From positions 155,681 through 219,680 of the forward strand of contig CALJKW010000013.1 in NCBI GenBank assembly GCA_937980205.1: a DNA stretch of 64,000 nucleotides. The letters run 5' to 3'. This stretch comes from an uncultured Myxococcales bacterium (GTDB lineage Bacteria > Myxococcota > Myxococcia > Myxococcales > Myxococcaceae). A program made the position numbers and the translations under genes. Shown one piece after another: positions 38,447 to 46,645 of the stretch; position 1 is the first letter of the stretch; each line of letters begins with the position of its first letter. The notes under the pieces are model-generated. The model ran no database searches and had not been told where the DNA came from. It saw nothing but the letters and a program-made list of their open reading frames with translations.

Positions 38447-39797
38447 TCACGGGCATCTTCTTCGGTTTTTTGGCCGGGCGCACGGTTTCCGCGGGAGGAG
38501 GAGGCGGCGGTGGCGACGGTTGTGGCCGCTGCGCCTCTGCCAGCACGACGTCGACGACGGCGTCGGCTTCGGCCGAGATGGAGCGCTGCAGCGGCAGGTA
38601 GCCGTCCATCGCGATGCGCAGCTCGAGCGGCTCGCCGCGCGGCAGGTCTTTCGCGAGCGGGGTCGAGCCGAGCACCTCACCGCTCTTCACGGCGGTCACG
38701 GTGGCCCCGGGCGGTTCGGTGCGGACGGTGAGCTTCACGGTCGCGGACAGCACCGGCTGCGGCGGCGGTGGAACCGGGTCGGGCTTCTTCAGCGCGAAGA
38801 AGAGCCCCAGCCCCACGGCGACGAACACGCCGGCGGCGAACGCGGCGGGCGCCACCGAGCGCTTCGGCTCTCCGCGCTGCGCCAGCGCCAGCACCGCCGA
38901 GAGCTCTTCGGCGGTCGGGCGGGCCTCGGGCTCCTTGGAGAGCGCCGCCATCACCACCTTCGCCACCGCGCGGGGGATGCGCTCGCCCGACGCCGTCTTC
39001 GATGGCAGCGAGCTCGGCGCCTGCTTGATCACCGCGAGCGTCAGCTTGCCGACGTCGTCCTCGGGGAAGGGCAGGTGCCCCGCCAGCAGGCGGTAGAGCA
39101 CGGTGCCCGCGGCGTACACGTCGGCCTTCGGGTCGACCTCGAGGCCGACGAGCTGCTCGGGCGCCATGTATTGCGGGGTGCCGATGATTTGCCCCTGCTG
39201 CGTGGTGGAGACCGCCTCGCGCTTCATCGACGGGGTCAGCTTCGCGACGCCGAAGTCGAGCACCTTCGCGAACAGCGAGCCGTCGACCTTCGACATGAGG
39301 AAGATGTTGTCCGGCTTCACGTCGCGATGAACGATGCCGAGCTTGTGGGCCGCGGCGAGCGCGTCGCAGACCTGCCGCATGACGGAGAGCGCCTCGGCCA
39401 TGGGCAGCGGCTCTTTGCCAAGCTGCCGCTCGAGCGACTCGCCGGGCAGGTACTCCATCACGCAATACACGCGGGGAGGCTCGAGCTCTTCGACGAAGTC
39501 CGAGATCGCCACGATGTGCTCGTGGTTGATCTGGTTCACCGCGCGGGCCTCGTCGAAGAAGCGGCCGACGAGCTCGCTGTTCTGCGTGTGCTCGGACTTG
39601 AGCACCTTGATCGCCGCGTTGCGGCCGAGCTTCACGTGCCGGCCCAGCCAGACGCGGCCCATCGCGCCTTCGCCCAGCGGCCGTTCGAGGGCGTAGGAGC
39701 CCAGGACGTCCCCCTGGCGTTCCCGCGTCTCGTCTGGAGGTGCTTCGGCCGACACCGGAGTCGGCATTGTAGCCCCGATCGGCCGCCCGAAGCTCAT
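38412..39797 (-). CDS. Ser/Thr protein kinase with transmembrane helix and C-terminal PEGA domain
   Basis: The product has 461 residues from the ATG at 39795-39797. Kinase domain about 35-300: LGEGAMGRVW, K64 in AAIKVL, HRDVKPDNIF (157-166), DFG 181-183 and APEQ. All catalytic residues are present. The membrane helix SVAPAAFAAGVFVAVGLGLF is followed by a PEGA-like domain (VRTEPPGATVTAV, LRIAMDGYLPLQRSI) and a Pro-rich tail, so the sensor side is extracytoplasmic. A longer in-frame extension through the BASS gene is rejected. It heads the kinase-TPR-Cys-repeat operon. Confidence 0.92.
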   Translation of the reverse strand: MSFGRPIGATMPTPVSAEAPPDETRERQGDVLGSYALERPLGEGAMGRVWLGRHVKLGRNAAIKVLKSEHTQNSELVGRFFDEARAVNQINHEHIVAISDFVEELEPPRVYCVMEYLPGESLERQLGKEPLPMAEALSVMRQVCDALAAAHKLGIVHRDVKPDNIFLMSKVDGSLFAKVLDFGVAKLTPSMKREAVSTTQQGQIIGTPQYMAPEQLVGLEVDPKADVYAAGTVLYRLLAGHLPFPEDDVGKLTLAVIKQAPSSLPSKTASGERIPRAVAKVVMAALSKEPEARPTAEELSAVLALAQRGEPKRSVAPAAFAAGVFVAVGLGLFFALKKPDPVPPPPQPVLSATVKLTVRTEPPGATVTAVKSGEVLGSTPLAKDLPRGEPLELRIAMDGYLPLQRSISAEADAVVDVVLAEAQRPQPSPPPPPPPAETVRPAKKPKKMPVSEDGTIDPFGK

Positions 39798-39808
39798 GGC
39801 CTGAGACC

Positions 39809-40684
39809 CTAGCCGCCCTCGGGCGCCAGCGGTGAGGCTTCGTCCGAGGTCTCGTCGCCATCCCCTGGCGCATCGGGGCTCGAGAGCCGCGACATCGCGT
39901 AGCCGAAGCCGGCGGCGGTGAAGAAGGCGATGACGCCGTAGATCGCGGCAGGGACGGCCATCTGCGCGTTGCCGAGCATCATCGGGCTCGACGCGATGGT
40001 GATGGCGAGCATGCCGTTGTGCACGCCGACCTCCATGCCGATGGCGATGGCGGCGCGCCGGTCGAGGCGGAACAGGCGAGGCACGAAGTAGCCGACGCCG
40101 AGGCTGATGAGGTTGAACGCGAGCGCCGCGGCGCCGACCTGCTGGAAGTAGCCGGGCAGGGTGGCGCGCTCCTTCACCATGGCGCCGACGATGCCGATCA
40201 GCAGGAACGCGACGCTGACGAAGCGGACGGGCCGGTCGAGCCGCCTGGCGAGCGCTTCGCGGCGGGCGCGCACGAGCATGCCGAGCGCGACGGGGACGAG
40301 CACGACCGCGACGACGTTCAGCACCTTGGTGAAGCCCAGGTTGATGGTGCGGTCCTCGCCGAGGAAGGCCGCGAGCGAGAGCCCGACCACGACCGGGAGC
40401 GTGACGGCGGTCAGCACGCTGTTGACGGCGGTGAGCGTGATGTTGAGCGCGACGTCGCCGCGGGCGAGGTGGCTGAAGAGGTTCGCGCTCGCTCCGCCCG
40501 GTGAGGCCGCGAGGAGCATGAGCCCGACCGCGAGCGTGCCGTTCAAGCCGAAGCCGCGCGCGATGAAGTAACAGGCGGCCGGCAGCAGGATGACCTGGCA
40601 GAAGAGGCCGATGACCACCGCGCGCGGCCGCTCGGCGACCCGCCGGAAGTCGTCCAGCGTCAGGCTCAGGCCGAGGCCGAGCAT
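39809..40684 (-). CDS. Bile acid:sodium symporter (BASS/SBF) family transporter
   Basis: The product has 291 residues from the ATG at 40682-40684. It has about nine hydrophobic segments with family marks GLSLTLDDFRRV, LLAASPGGASANLFSHLARGD and EVGVHNGMLAITIA. The family carries organic anions such as bile acids, pantoate or 2-keto acids with Na+. In-frame codons upstream of this ATG read HPLIVYLLPSALAVV, which looks like the first half of helix 1, so the true start may be an unusual codon upstream; no ATG, GTG or TTG is in a convenient place. The C-terminus is an acidic tail. It ends 11 bases upstream of the kinase start. Confidence 0.87.
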   Translation of the reverse strand: MLGLGLSLTLDDFRRVAERPRAVVIGLFCQVILLPAACYFIARGFGLNGTLAVGLMLLAASPGGASANLFSHLARGDVALNITLTAVNSVLTAVTLPVVVGLSLAAFLGEDRTINLGFTKVLNVVAVVLVPVALGMLVRARREALARRLDRPVRFVSVAFLLIGIVGAMVKERATLPGYFQQVGAAALAFNLISLGVGYFVPRLFRLDRRAAIAIGMEVGVHNGMLAITIASSPMMLGNAQMAVPAAIYGVIAFFTAAGFGYAMSRLSSPDAPGDGDETSDEASPLAPEGG

Positions 40685-40785
40685 GACGACGGCCAGGGCC
40701 GAAGGGAGCAGGTAGACGATGAGCGGGTGATTCTCGATGGCGCGCGGTGTCTACGCGAAAACGGGCCCCAACGCATCTCACCGCC

Positions 40786-40812
40786 CCCGCTCAGGGTGAA
40801 CGGAGGCGCTTC
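40786..40812. repeat. Dispersed CGCTCAGGGTGAACGG repeat fragment
   Basis: cccgctcagggtgaacgg followed by aggcgcttcag is a short copy of the element at 60285-60395, here at the 3' end of the saccharopine-dehydrogenase-like gene. Confidence 0.6.
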
Positions 40813-41857
40813 AGGCGACGGCCTTGAGCGAGGCCCGCGTGGGTTCCTGCGGCGTCACCAGCAGCACGGCCGAGCCCGCCAGCGCGTTCGCGCGCGCGAC
40901 GACCGGCTCGAGCTTCAGCACGTCGTCGATGAAGACGACTCCGGTCGCGCTCGGCCGGTTCTCCGCGAGCAGCAGCGCGCTGGCGGCGAGCGCCAAGGCG
41001 CCCGCCATCATCCCGTCGGCGCAGGTGACGGCGCGCGTGTGCTCGCCGGTGCCCTTCGCGCGGGCCCACAGCTCCACGGAAGAGACGACGTTCTTCAGCA
41101 CCACCTTGCGCAGGAACGTGAAGTACAGGCCCAACAGCGCGGCGAACCAGCGCGCGCGCAGCAGGAAGCCCGGCAGCATGCGGAAGGCGGTGACCAGGAA
41201 CGCCGGCTTCGGAGCGAAGAACACCTCGACGTGCGGCACCTTCGTCGACCGCGGCAGCATGCCCTGCTCGGCGAAGGACATGTGCAGCGTGGGGCGCTCC
41301 TTCGCGGGGAACGGCAGCTTCGGCCCGGCCTCGAGCTTCTCGACCTCGACGCGCTGGCCGTCGACGGTGCGCACCGCGGGCTGCGCCATCGCGGCGGTCA
41401 TCAGCGCGATGGTGCCGGTGCCGGCTCCGCTGTACGGGCTGGACGAGATTCCCAGCGTGAGCTCGCGCGCCCCGACGGTCGCCTCCGCCACCGCGCGCGC
41501 GAGCAGGTTGCTGACGCCGGTGAAGATGCCGCCGCCGAGCACGAGCAGGCCGGGCCCCTTCGGCTGCAGCGCGGCGAGCCGCTCGACGGCCGGACGATCG
41601 CTCGTCGCCTCGATGAACACGATGCCGTTCTCCACGCACCACGCGGCGAGCGCGTCGGGCCTCGTCGTCGTCGCGTCGATGAGGTCGACGACGACGTCGC
41701 TGCCTCTGAGCGCGGCGAACGTCTCGGGCTTCGTCGCGTCGACGACGAGCGGCCCGCGACGAGACGCCACCTGCACGTCGATGCCTGAAGCCTTGCGAAG
41801 GGCGTCGACGGTGCGTGAACCCAAGAACCCGCTGCCTCCGAGCACGGTGATTCGCAT
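40811..41857 (-). CDS. Saccharopine-dehydrogenase-like NAD(P)-binding protein
   Basis: The product has 348 residues. The N-terminal Rossmann motif is VLGGSGFLGSRTVDAL, followed by VVVDLIDATTTRPDAL. The central region has GGGIFTGVSNLLARAVAE, and one hydrophobic patch (WFAALLGLYFTFL) lies near residue 235, as in membrane-associated members of the family. The reaction is unknown; the family includes trans-acting enoyl reductases and saccharopine reductases. It is divergent from a TetR-type regulator with a shared AAACTA promoter element, so the regulator probably controls it. Confidence 0.85.
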   Translation of the reverse strand: MRITVLGGSGFLGSRTVDALRKASGIDVQVASRRGPLVVDATKPETFAALRGSDVVVDLIDATTTRPDALAAWCVENGIVFIEATSDRPAVERLAALQPKGPGLLVLGGGIFTGVSNLLARAVAEATVGARELTLGISSSPYSGAGTGTIALMTAAMAQPAVRTVDGQRVEVEKLEAGPKLPFPAKERPTLHMSFAEQGMLPRSTKVPHVEVFFAPKPAFLVTAFRMLPGFLLRARWFAALLGLYFTFLRKVVLKNVVSSVELWARAKGTGEHTRAVTCADGMMAGALALAASALLLAENRPSATGVVFIDDVLKLEPVVARANALAGSAVLLVTPQEPTRASLKAVA

Positions 41858-41865
41858 CGGCTTTC

Positions 41866-41871
41866 AAACTA
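41866..41871. promoter_or_regulatory. Shared AAACTA/TAGTTT -10 element for a divergent gene pair
   Basis: Within the 27-base divergent gap, AAACTA (plus) reads TAGTTT on the minus strand, eight bases before the ATG of the enzyme gene at 41857. The plus-strand regulator ATG at 41885 is 13 bases away on the other side. Both transcripts would be leaderless or nearly so and would compete for one site. Confidence 0.35.
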
Positions 41872-41884
41872 TGTGCGGGGGCCG

Positions 41885-42541
41885 ATGCCCACCACTCGCA
41901 TTCGCAAGGCGAAGAGCCGCCTTCCGAGGCACCTGCAACCCCGCAAGGCGCCTGTGCAAAGTCGGTCGCAGGCGACCGTCGAGGCGGTGCTGGAGGCGGG
42001 GTCTCGCATTCTCGTCGCGAAGAAGTGGGACGGGCTGTCGATGAACGAGGTCGCGCAGGTCGCGGGCGTGAGCCCGGGCACGCTGTACCAGTACTTCCCC
42101 GAGAAGGCGGCGCTCGTCGCCGAGCTCATCGAGCGCATCTCGCAGCGCGAGGTCGAGTTTCAGATGGCGCGCTTCGCCGAGCTGCCCGAGGGCGCTTCGC
42201 TGACCGAGACGCTCGATCTCATCGTGCGCGGCACGCTCGAGTTCCAGCGCAAGGAAGGCGAGCTGATGCGCGCCCTGCTCGAGTGCGTGCCGCACCTGGG
42301 CCGCCACGAGCTGCTGGTCGAGCGCGTGCAGGGCGTGGCCGCGATGTTCCGCGGCCTGCTCGAGCAGCACGGGATGAAGGACGTCGAGCTCGCCACGCAC
42401 GTGCTGGTGAACGCGATTCACTCGCTCACGCACGACGGCGTGCTGCCGCGGCCGGCGACGCTCGACGACGAGACGCTCGCGCGCGAGATCAAGCGCCTCG
42501 TGCTCGGCTACCTGCGCGCGGATCAGGGGCCGAATTCGTAG
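41885..42541 (+). CDS. TetR-family transcriptional regulator
   Basis: The product has 218 residues from the ATG at 41885. The DNA-binding helix-turn-helix is at about 50-70 (MNEVAQVAGVSPGTLYQYF), preceded by a basic N-terminus. The C-terminal ligand domain has no recognisable specificity. It is divergent from the saccharopine-dehydrogenase-like gene, its likely target. The 3' end overlaps the convergent outer-membrane-like gene by 19 bases. Confidence 0.9.
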   Translation: MPTTRIRKAKSRLPRHLQPRKAPVQSRSQATVEAVLEAGSRILVAKKWDGLSMNEVAQVAGVSPGTLYQYFPEKAALVAELIERISQREVEFQMARFAELPEGASLTETLDLIVRGTLEFQRKEGELMRALLECVPHLGRHELLVERVQGVAAMFRGLLEQHGMKDVELATHVLVNAIHSLTHDGVLPRPATLDDETLAREIKRLVLGYLRADQGPNS

Positions 42542-43425
42542 GTCACCCCGGCGAGCGGCCGCAGCTGCCAGATCTCGCGCAGCCACGGCGTGGCCGAGAT
42601 GCCCAGGCCCGCCTCGAACACGAGCCGGGGGATCGCCTCGAAGCGCACGCCGGGGATGACCTCGATGAGGTGCTGGTTGTCCGTCCACACCGGCGTGATG
42701 TCGCGGCGGAAGAAGTGCAGGCCGAGCGCCTCGAGCGAGAACAGCCACCGCTTGCCGAGGTTGAACGTGCCGGCGACGGCCCAGCGCACCGCCTCGGGGA
42801 CGTCGAACGAGGCGGCCGGGCTGCGGTTGCGCACGTGGTGATAGAGGAAGCCCGCGTTGAACATGAGGCGGAACCACGGGCTGGGGCGGACCTCGGCGAC
42901 GAAGGTGGCTTCTCCGTCCCACGTGCCGTCGGACAACGTCGGCGGCAGCACGTCGATGTGGCTCGGCCCGGTGGGGAAGGTGACGCGCAGGAAGACGCCG
43001 AGCGCGAACTTCGGGCGGTCGAGGAAGGTCCAGTGCAGCGCGAGGGGAATGTCTCCGAAGTAGGCGTTCGCGCGGCCCGGCGGAGACCAGTCGAGGAGCG
43101 CCTCGAGCTGCAGGTCGAGCTCGAGGTTGTCGATGATGCCCCAGCGGGCGCTCGCGGCGACCTGGTGCCAGTTCGAGGCGCTGACGCTCGTGCGCCCGAC
43201 TCCGAGGATGAAGGCCTGGTAGCGGGCGCCGACCTCGACGTGCCCGCCGGGGACCGTCTCGGCGGTGGTGGTGACCATCGCGCGGTACGGCTTGGCGGAG
43301 GCGGAGGAGGCGAGGACCAGGAGGGCGCCGAGCCAGCGCGCGACGCGCAGCCGCGCGCGGAGTGTGTTCGCAGCGGAGCAGGGCGCCACAGTCGCCCGTG
43401 AGTCGCGCGCCCAGAAACTCAACAT
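42523..43425 (-). CDS. Predicted exported beta-barrel (outer-membrane) protein
   Basis: The product has 300 residues. After a 22-residue polar N-terminus, LRVARWLGALLVLASSASA ends in an AxA cleavage site before KPYRAM, so either the signal has a long n-region or a start further down is used. The mature part alternates amphipathic strands (HVEVGARYQAFILG, LELDLQLEALLDW, FALGVFLRVTFPTG) and ends with ..AGVTYEFGP, consistent with a 10-14-strand barrel. No family is recognised. It is convergent with the TetR gene, overlapping 19 bases, and divergent from the ABC exporter at 43492. Confidence 0.75.
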   Translation of the reverse strand: MLSFWARDSRATVAPCSAANTLRARLRVARWLGALLVLASSASAKPYRAMVTTTAETVPGGHVEVGARYQAFILGVGRTSVSASNWHQVAASARWGIIDNLELDLQLEALLDWSPPGRANAYFGDIPLALHWTFLDRPKFALGVFLRVTFPTGPSHIDVLPPTLSDGTWDGEATFVAEVRPSPWFRLMFNAGFLYHHVRNRSPAASFDVPEAVRWAVAGTFNLGKRWLFSLEALGLHFFRRDITPVWTDNQHLIEVIPGVRFEAIPRLVFEAGLGISATPWLREIWQLRPLAGVTYEFGP

Positions 43426-43491
43426 GGCCGGCCTTCTTAGCCCATCGGGCAGGTGTGGAAGTGCCCGCAAAACGCTACATGCAGCGGCAAA

Positions 43492-45330
43492 GTGGTCCCT
43501 CCCGCGAAGCGCAAGGACGAGCGTGCGAAGATCTCGGCGCGAGAGCTCGTGCAGCAGCTGCCGGGCACGCTGAAGCTGGTCTGGCAGGCCGACCGGGTGA
43601 ACATGGTGACGTACGTCGGCCTGCAGCTGATGCTCTCGCTGCAGCCGGCGGCGATGGCGTACGCGGCGAAGCACATCATCGACGGCGTCGCCGAAGCGCT
43701 GAAGGCGCCGAGCCCGGAGCAGCGCGCGCGGGTGCTCACCTGGGTCGCGATCGCGCTGGGCATCGCCACCGTCGGAGCGCTCGTCGCGCGCCTCTCGCAG
43801 TTGGTGCACTCGCTGACGCGCGCGCGGCTGGGCAACCTCATCAACGAGCAGATCCTCGAGAAGGCGCTGACCCTCGAGCTGCGGCACTTCGAAGACCCTT
43901 CGCTCTACGACAAGCTGCAGAACGCGCGGCGCGAGGCGAGCGCGCGGCCGCTGTCGCTGTTCGCCTCGGCGCTCGATCTCGTCACGCGCACCATCACGCT
44001 GGCGAGCTTCGGCGCGCTCTTGTGGACGATCGCGTGGTGGGCGCTGCCGGCGCTCGCGGTGACGGCGCTGCCGGCGTTCTTCGTCGAGGCGCGGCTCTCG
44101 GGCGAGAGCTTCCGCCTGCTCTCGTGGCGCGCGCCCGAGGGTCGCAAGCTCAACTACCTCGAGTGGATCCTCACGCGCGATTCGCACGTGAAGGAGGTGA
44201 AGCTGTACGGCCTCGGGCAGCTCATCCTCGCGCGCTACCGAACGCTGTTCGCGAAGTTCTTCGCCGAGGACGCGGCGCTGTCGAAGAAGCGCTTCTGGCG
44301 GCACCTCGTCACCAACTTCGTCGCGCAGGGCGCGCTCTACGCCTGCTACGGCTTCGTCGTCTGGCGCGCGGTGAACGGCAGCGTGACGCTCGGCGAGCTG
44401 TCGATGGTGTTCGCGATGTTCACGCAAGGGCAGAGCGCGTTCACCGGCATGCTGACGACGGCGGCCGGCATGTACGAGGACGCGCTGTTCATGTCGAACC
44501 TGTTCACCTTCCTCAACGTGGCGGCGCCCGGAGAGTCCGCGATCGTCTCACCGCCGCGCACGCTGCCGAAGGGGCCGCACGCGCTGGTGCTCGAGAACGT
44601 GTCGTTCCGCTATCCGGGGAAGGAGAAGTGGGCGCTCAAAGACGTGTCGCTGACGCTGGCTCCGGGAGAGAAGCTCGGGCTCGTCGGAGAGAACGGCGCC
44701 GGCAAGTCGACGCTCATCAAGCTGCTCTTGCGCCTGTACGACCCGACGGAGGGCCGCATCACGTACGGAGGCGTCGACCTGCGCGAGCTCGACCCGGTGG
44801 AACTGCGCAAGCGCTTCGGCGCCGTGTTCCAGGACTTCGTGCGCTACCAGTTCCCGGTGTCCGAGAACATCGGGCTCGGCGAGCCGTCGCGGCTCGACGA
44901 CCGTCCGGCGATCGAGAAGGCGGCCGAGGCGGGAGGCGCCAGCGAGGTCGTGAAGTCACTGCCGCGCGGCTTCGACACGGTGCTCGGCTCGTGGTTCGAC
45001 GACGCGCAGGATCTCTCCGCGGGCCAGTGGCAGAAGCTGGCGGTCGCGCGCGCGTTCATGCGCGACGCCGAGGTGCTGATCCTCGACGAGCCGACGGCGA
45101 GCATCGACGCCGAAGCCGAGTTCGCGATGTTCCAGCGGTTCGCGCAGCTCGCGCGCGAGCGCACCGCCGTGATCATCTCGCACCGGTTCTCGACGGTGCG
45201 GCTGGCAGATCAGATCGCCGTGCTGGAGGGCGGAAAGCTGGTCGAGCTCGGCAGCCACGACGAGCTGGTCGCCAAGGGCGGGCGCTACGCAGGCCTCTTC
45301 GAGCTGCAGGCGAGAGGTTACCGCGCCTGA
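43492..45330 (+). CDS. ABC exporter half-transporter (MsbA-like architecture)
   Basis: The product has 612 residues from the GTG at 43492; a GTG at 43453 would add 13 residues that include an unlikely CPQNATC segment. Residues 20-330 contain the exporter membrane domain with about six helices. The ATPase has Walker A GENGAGKST, Q-loop AVFQDF, signature LSAGQ, Walker B VLILDEP and H-loop ISHRFSTV. Members export lipids, peptides or drugs. The signature is followed by WQK in place of the usual QRQ/KQR. No partner half is adjacent, so it probably works as a homodimer. Confidence 0.9.
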   Translation: MVPPAKRKDERAKISARELVQQLPGTLKLVWQADRVNMVTYVGLQLMLSLQPAAMAYAAKHIIDGVAEALKAPSPEQRARVLTWVAIALGIATVGALVARLSQLVHSLTRARLGNLINEQILEKALTLELRHFEDPSLYDKLQNARREASARPLSLFASALDLVTRTITLASFGALLWTIAWWALPALAVTALPAFFVEARLSGESFRLLSWRAPEGRKLNYLEWILTRDSHVKEVKLYGLGQLILARYRTLFAKFFAEDAALSKKRFWRHLVTNFVAQGALYACYGFVVWRAVNGSVTLGELSMVFAMFTQGQSAFTGMLTTAAGMYEDALFMSNLFTFLNVAAPGESAIVSPPRTLPKGPHALVLENVSFRYPGKEKWALKDVSLTLAPGEKLGLVGENGAGKSTLIKLLLRLYDPTEGRITYGGVDLRELDPVELRKRFGAVFQDFVRYQFPVSENIGLGEPSRLDDRPAIEKAAEAGGASEVVKSLPRGFDTVLGSWFDDAQDLSAGQWQKLAVARAFMRDAEVLILDEPTASIDAEAEFAMFQRFAQLARERTAVIISHRFSTVRLADQIAVLEGGKLVELGSHDELVAKGGRYAGLFELQARGYRA

Positions 45331-45360
45331 AGGGAGCGAACCCGAACCCGAACCCGGTTG

Positions 45361-45819
45361 CTACTTGCGCTTCTTGCCGCCGCCCTTCCCGAACCCCATG
45401 GCCCGGTCCATCTCCGCCGCCTCTTCCTCCGGCGTCTTCTGCCCGGCGCCGCCCTTCTCGATGACGACCTCTTTCGAGCCGCCCTGTCCGGCGCCGCCGG
45501 CGGCCTTCTCCTTCTTGTCGAGCTTCTCGTTCTCGCTCGCGAGCGCGGCGCGGTCTTCCTTGCTCATCTTGGCGCCGGCGCGGGCGTAGTCCTTGCGATC
45601 GACTCCGGCCTTCTCGAGGACGCCGTTCTCGGCGGCGGCGCGGTCCTTGATCTGCTGCTTCTTCTCCTCGGGCGACAGCTCGCGGCCCTCGTACTTCTTG
45701 TCGACCTCTTTCTGCGCCTTCGCCACGTCGTGCTGAAGCTTCGCCATCTCGGCGGGAGACGGCGGGTCGGCGAGGGCGGAGGCAGCGAACAGCAGCGCGA
45801 CGAGAGCGGAGGTGCGCAT
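45361..45819 (-). CDS. Small exported Lys/Glu-rich protein
   Basis: The product has 152 residues from the ATG at 45817-45819. RTSALVALLFAASALADPPS is a clear cleavable signal peptide. The mature part is charged and helical (HDVAKAQKEVDKKYEGRE, EEKKQQIKDRAAAENG) and ends with the Gly/Lys-rich FGKGGGKKRK. No domain is recognised. A hexamer repeat (three cgaacc units, about 45337-45356) separates it from the convergent ABC gene. Confidence 0.75.
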   Translation of the reverse strand: MRTSALVALLFAASALADPPSPAEMAKLQHDVAKAQKEVDKKYEGRELSPEEKKQQIKDRAAAENGVLEKAGVDRKDYARAGAKMSKEDRAALASENEKLDKKEKAAGGAGQGGSKEVVIEKGGAGQKTPEEEAAEMDRAMGFGKGGGKKRK

Positions 45820-45850
45820 GGTGCGTGAAAGCGTACTAGACCGCGCAGCC

Positions 45851-46645
45851 ATGGGCACTGCACTGATCACGGGAGCGTCCGCGGGTCTCGGTCTCGAGTA
45901 CGCGAAGGTCTTCGCCGCGGACAAGCACGACCTGGTGCTCGTGGCGCGCCGGCGCGAGCGGCTCGATCAGCTCGCGGCCGAGCTCGCCAAGGCGCACGGC
46001 ATCAAGACGCTCGTCGTCGCCGCCGACCTGCAGGACCCGAAGGCTCCGCAGGCCATCTTCGACGAGGTAACGAAGGCCGGCTTCGACGTCGAGTTCCTCG
46101 TGAACAACGCCGGCTTCGGCAGCAACGGGCCGTTCAAGAAGAGCGAGCTCGACAAGGAGCTCGGTCAGATCCAGGTGAACTGCTCGGCGCTGCTCGCGCT
46201 CACGCACCTGTTCCTGCCGAAGATGCTGGAGAAGAAGCGCGGCCGCATCTTGAACATCGGCTCGACGGCGGGCTTCCAGGCCGGCCCGTACATGGCGACG
46301 TATTACGCGACGAAGGCGTTCGTGAACTCGTTCAGCGAGGCGCTCGCGTACGAGCTGCGCGGCACGGGCATCACGGTCACCGTCAGCTGCCCGGGTGCGA
46401 CCGTCACCGAGTTCACGCAGGTCGCGAAGATGGAAGGCGTGCGCCTGTTCAAGATGGGCGCGATGACCGCCGAAGACGTGGTCCGCGACGGCTACCGCGC
46501 GATGCACGCCGGCAAGGTCATCGCGGTGCACGGCTTCAAGAACAAGCTCGGAGTGTGGTCGGTGCCGTTCACTCCGAGGGCGCTGCTGCGCGCGATCGTG
46601 GCGTCGCTCAACGCGGTGCCGGAGCAGAAGCAGCTGCCGTCCTAA
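45851..46645 (+). CDS. Short-chain dehydrogenase/reductase
   Basis: The product has 264 residues. The cofactor motif TGASAGLG (residues 7-14), NNAGFG in strand 4, the catalytic Ser in NIGSTAGFQAGP and the YxxxK pair in YYATKAF make it a classical SDR. SCPGATVTEF follows, as in the cytoplasmic DltE/YqjQ-like group that reduces acyl or keto substrates. TACTAG (45834-45839) lies eleven bases before the ATG as a possible -10. The last four bases overlap the convergent lipoprotein gene. Confidence 0.9.
   Translation: MGTALITGASAGLGLEYAKVFAADKHDLVLVARRRERLDQLAAELAKAHGIKTLVVAADLQDPKAPQAIFDEVTKAGFDVEFLVNNAGFGSNGPFKKSELDKELGQIQVNCSALLALTHLFLPKMLEKKRGRILNIGSTAGFQAGPYMATYYATKAFVNSFSEALAYELRGTGITVTVSCPGATVTEFTQVAKMEGVRLFKMGAMTAEDVVRDGYRAMHAGKVIAVHGFKNKLGVWSVPFTPRALLRAIVASLNAVPEQKQLPS

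Noticed and set aside
45337..45356. cgaacc hexamer repeats as a possible regulatory array
   Set aside because: Only about three units in a short convergent gap; too short to distinguish from chance.
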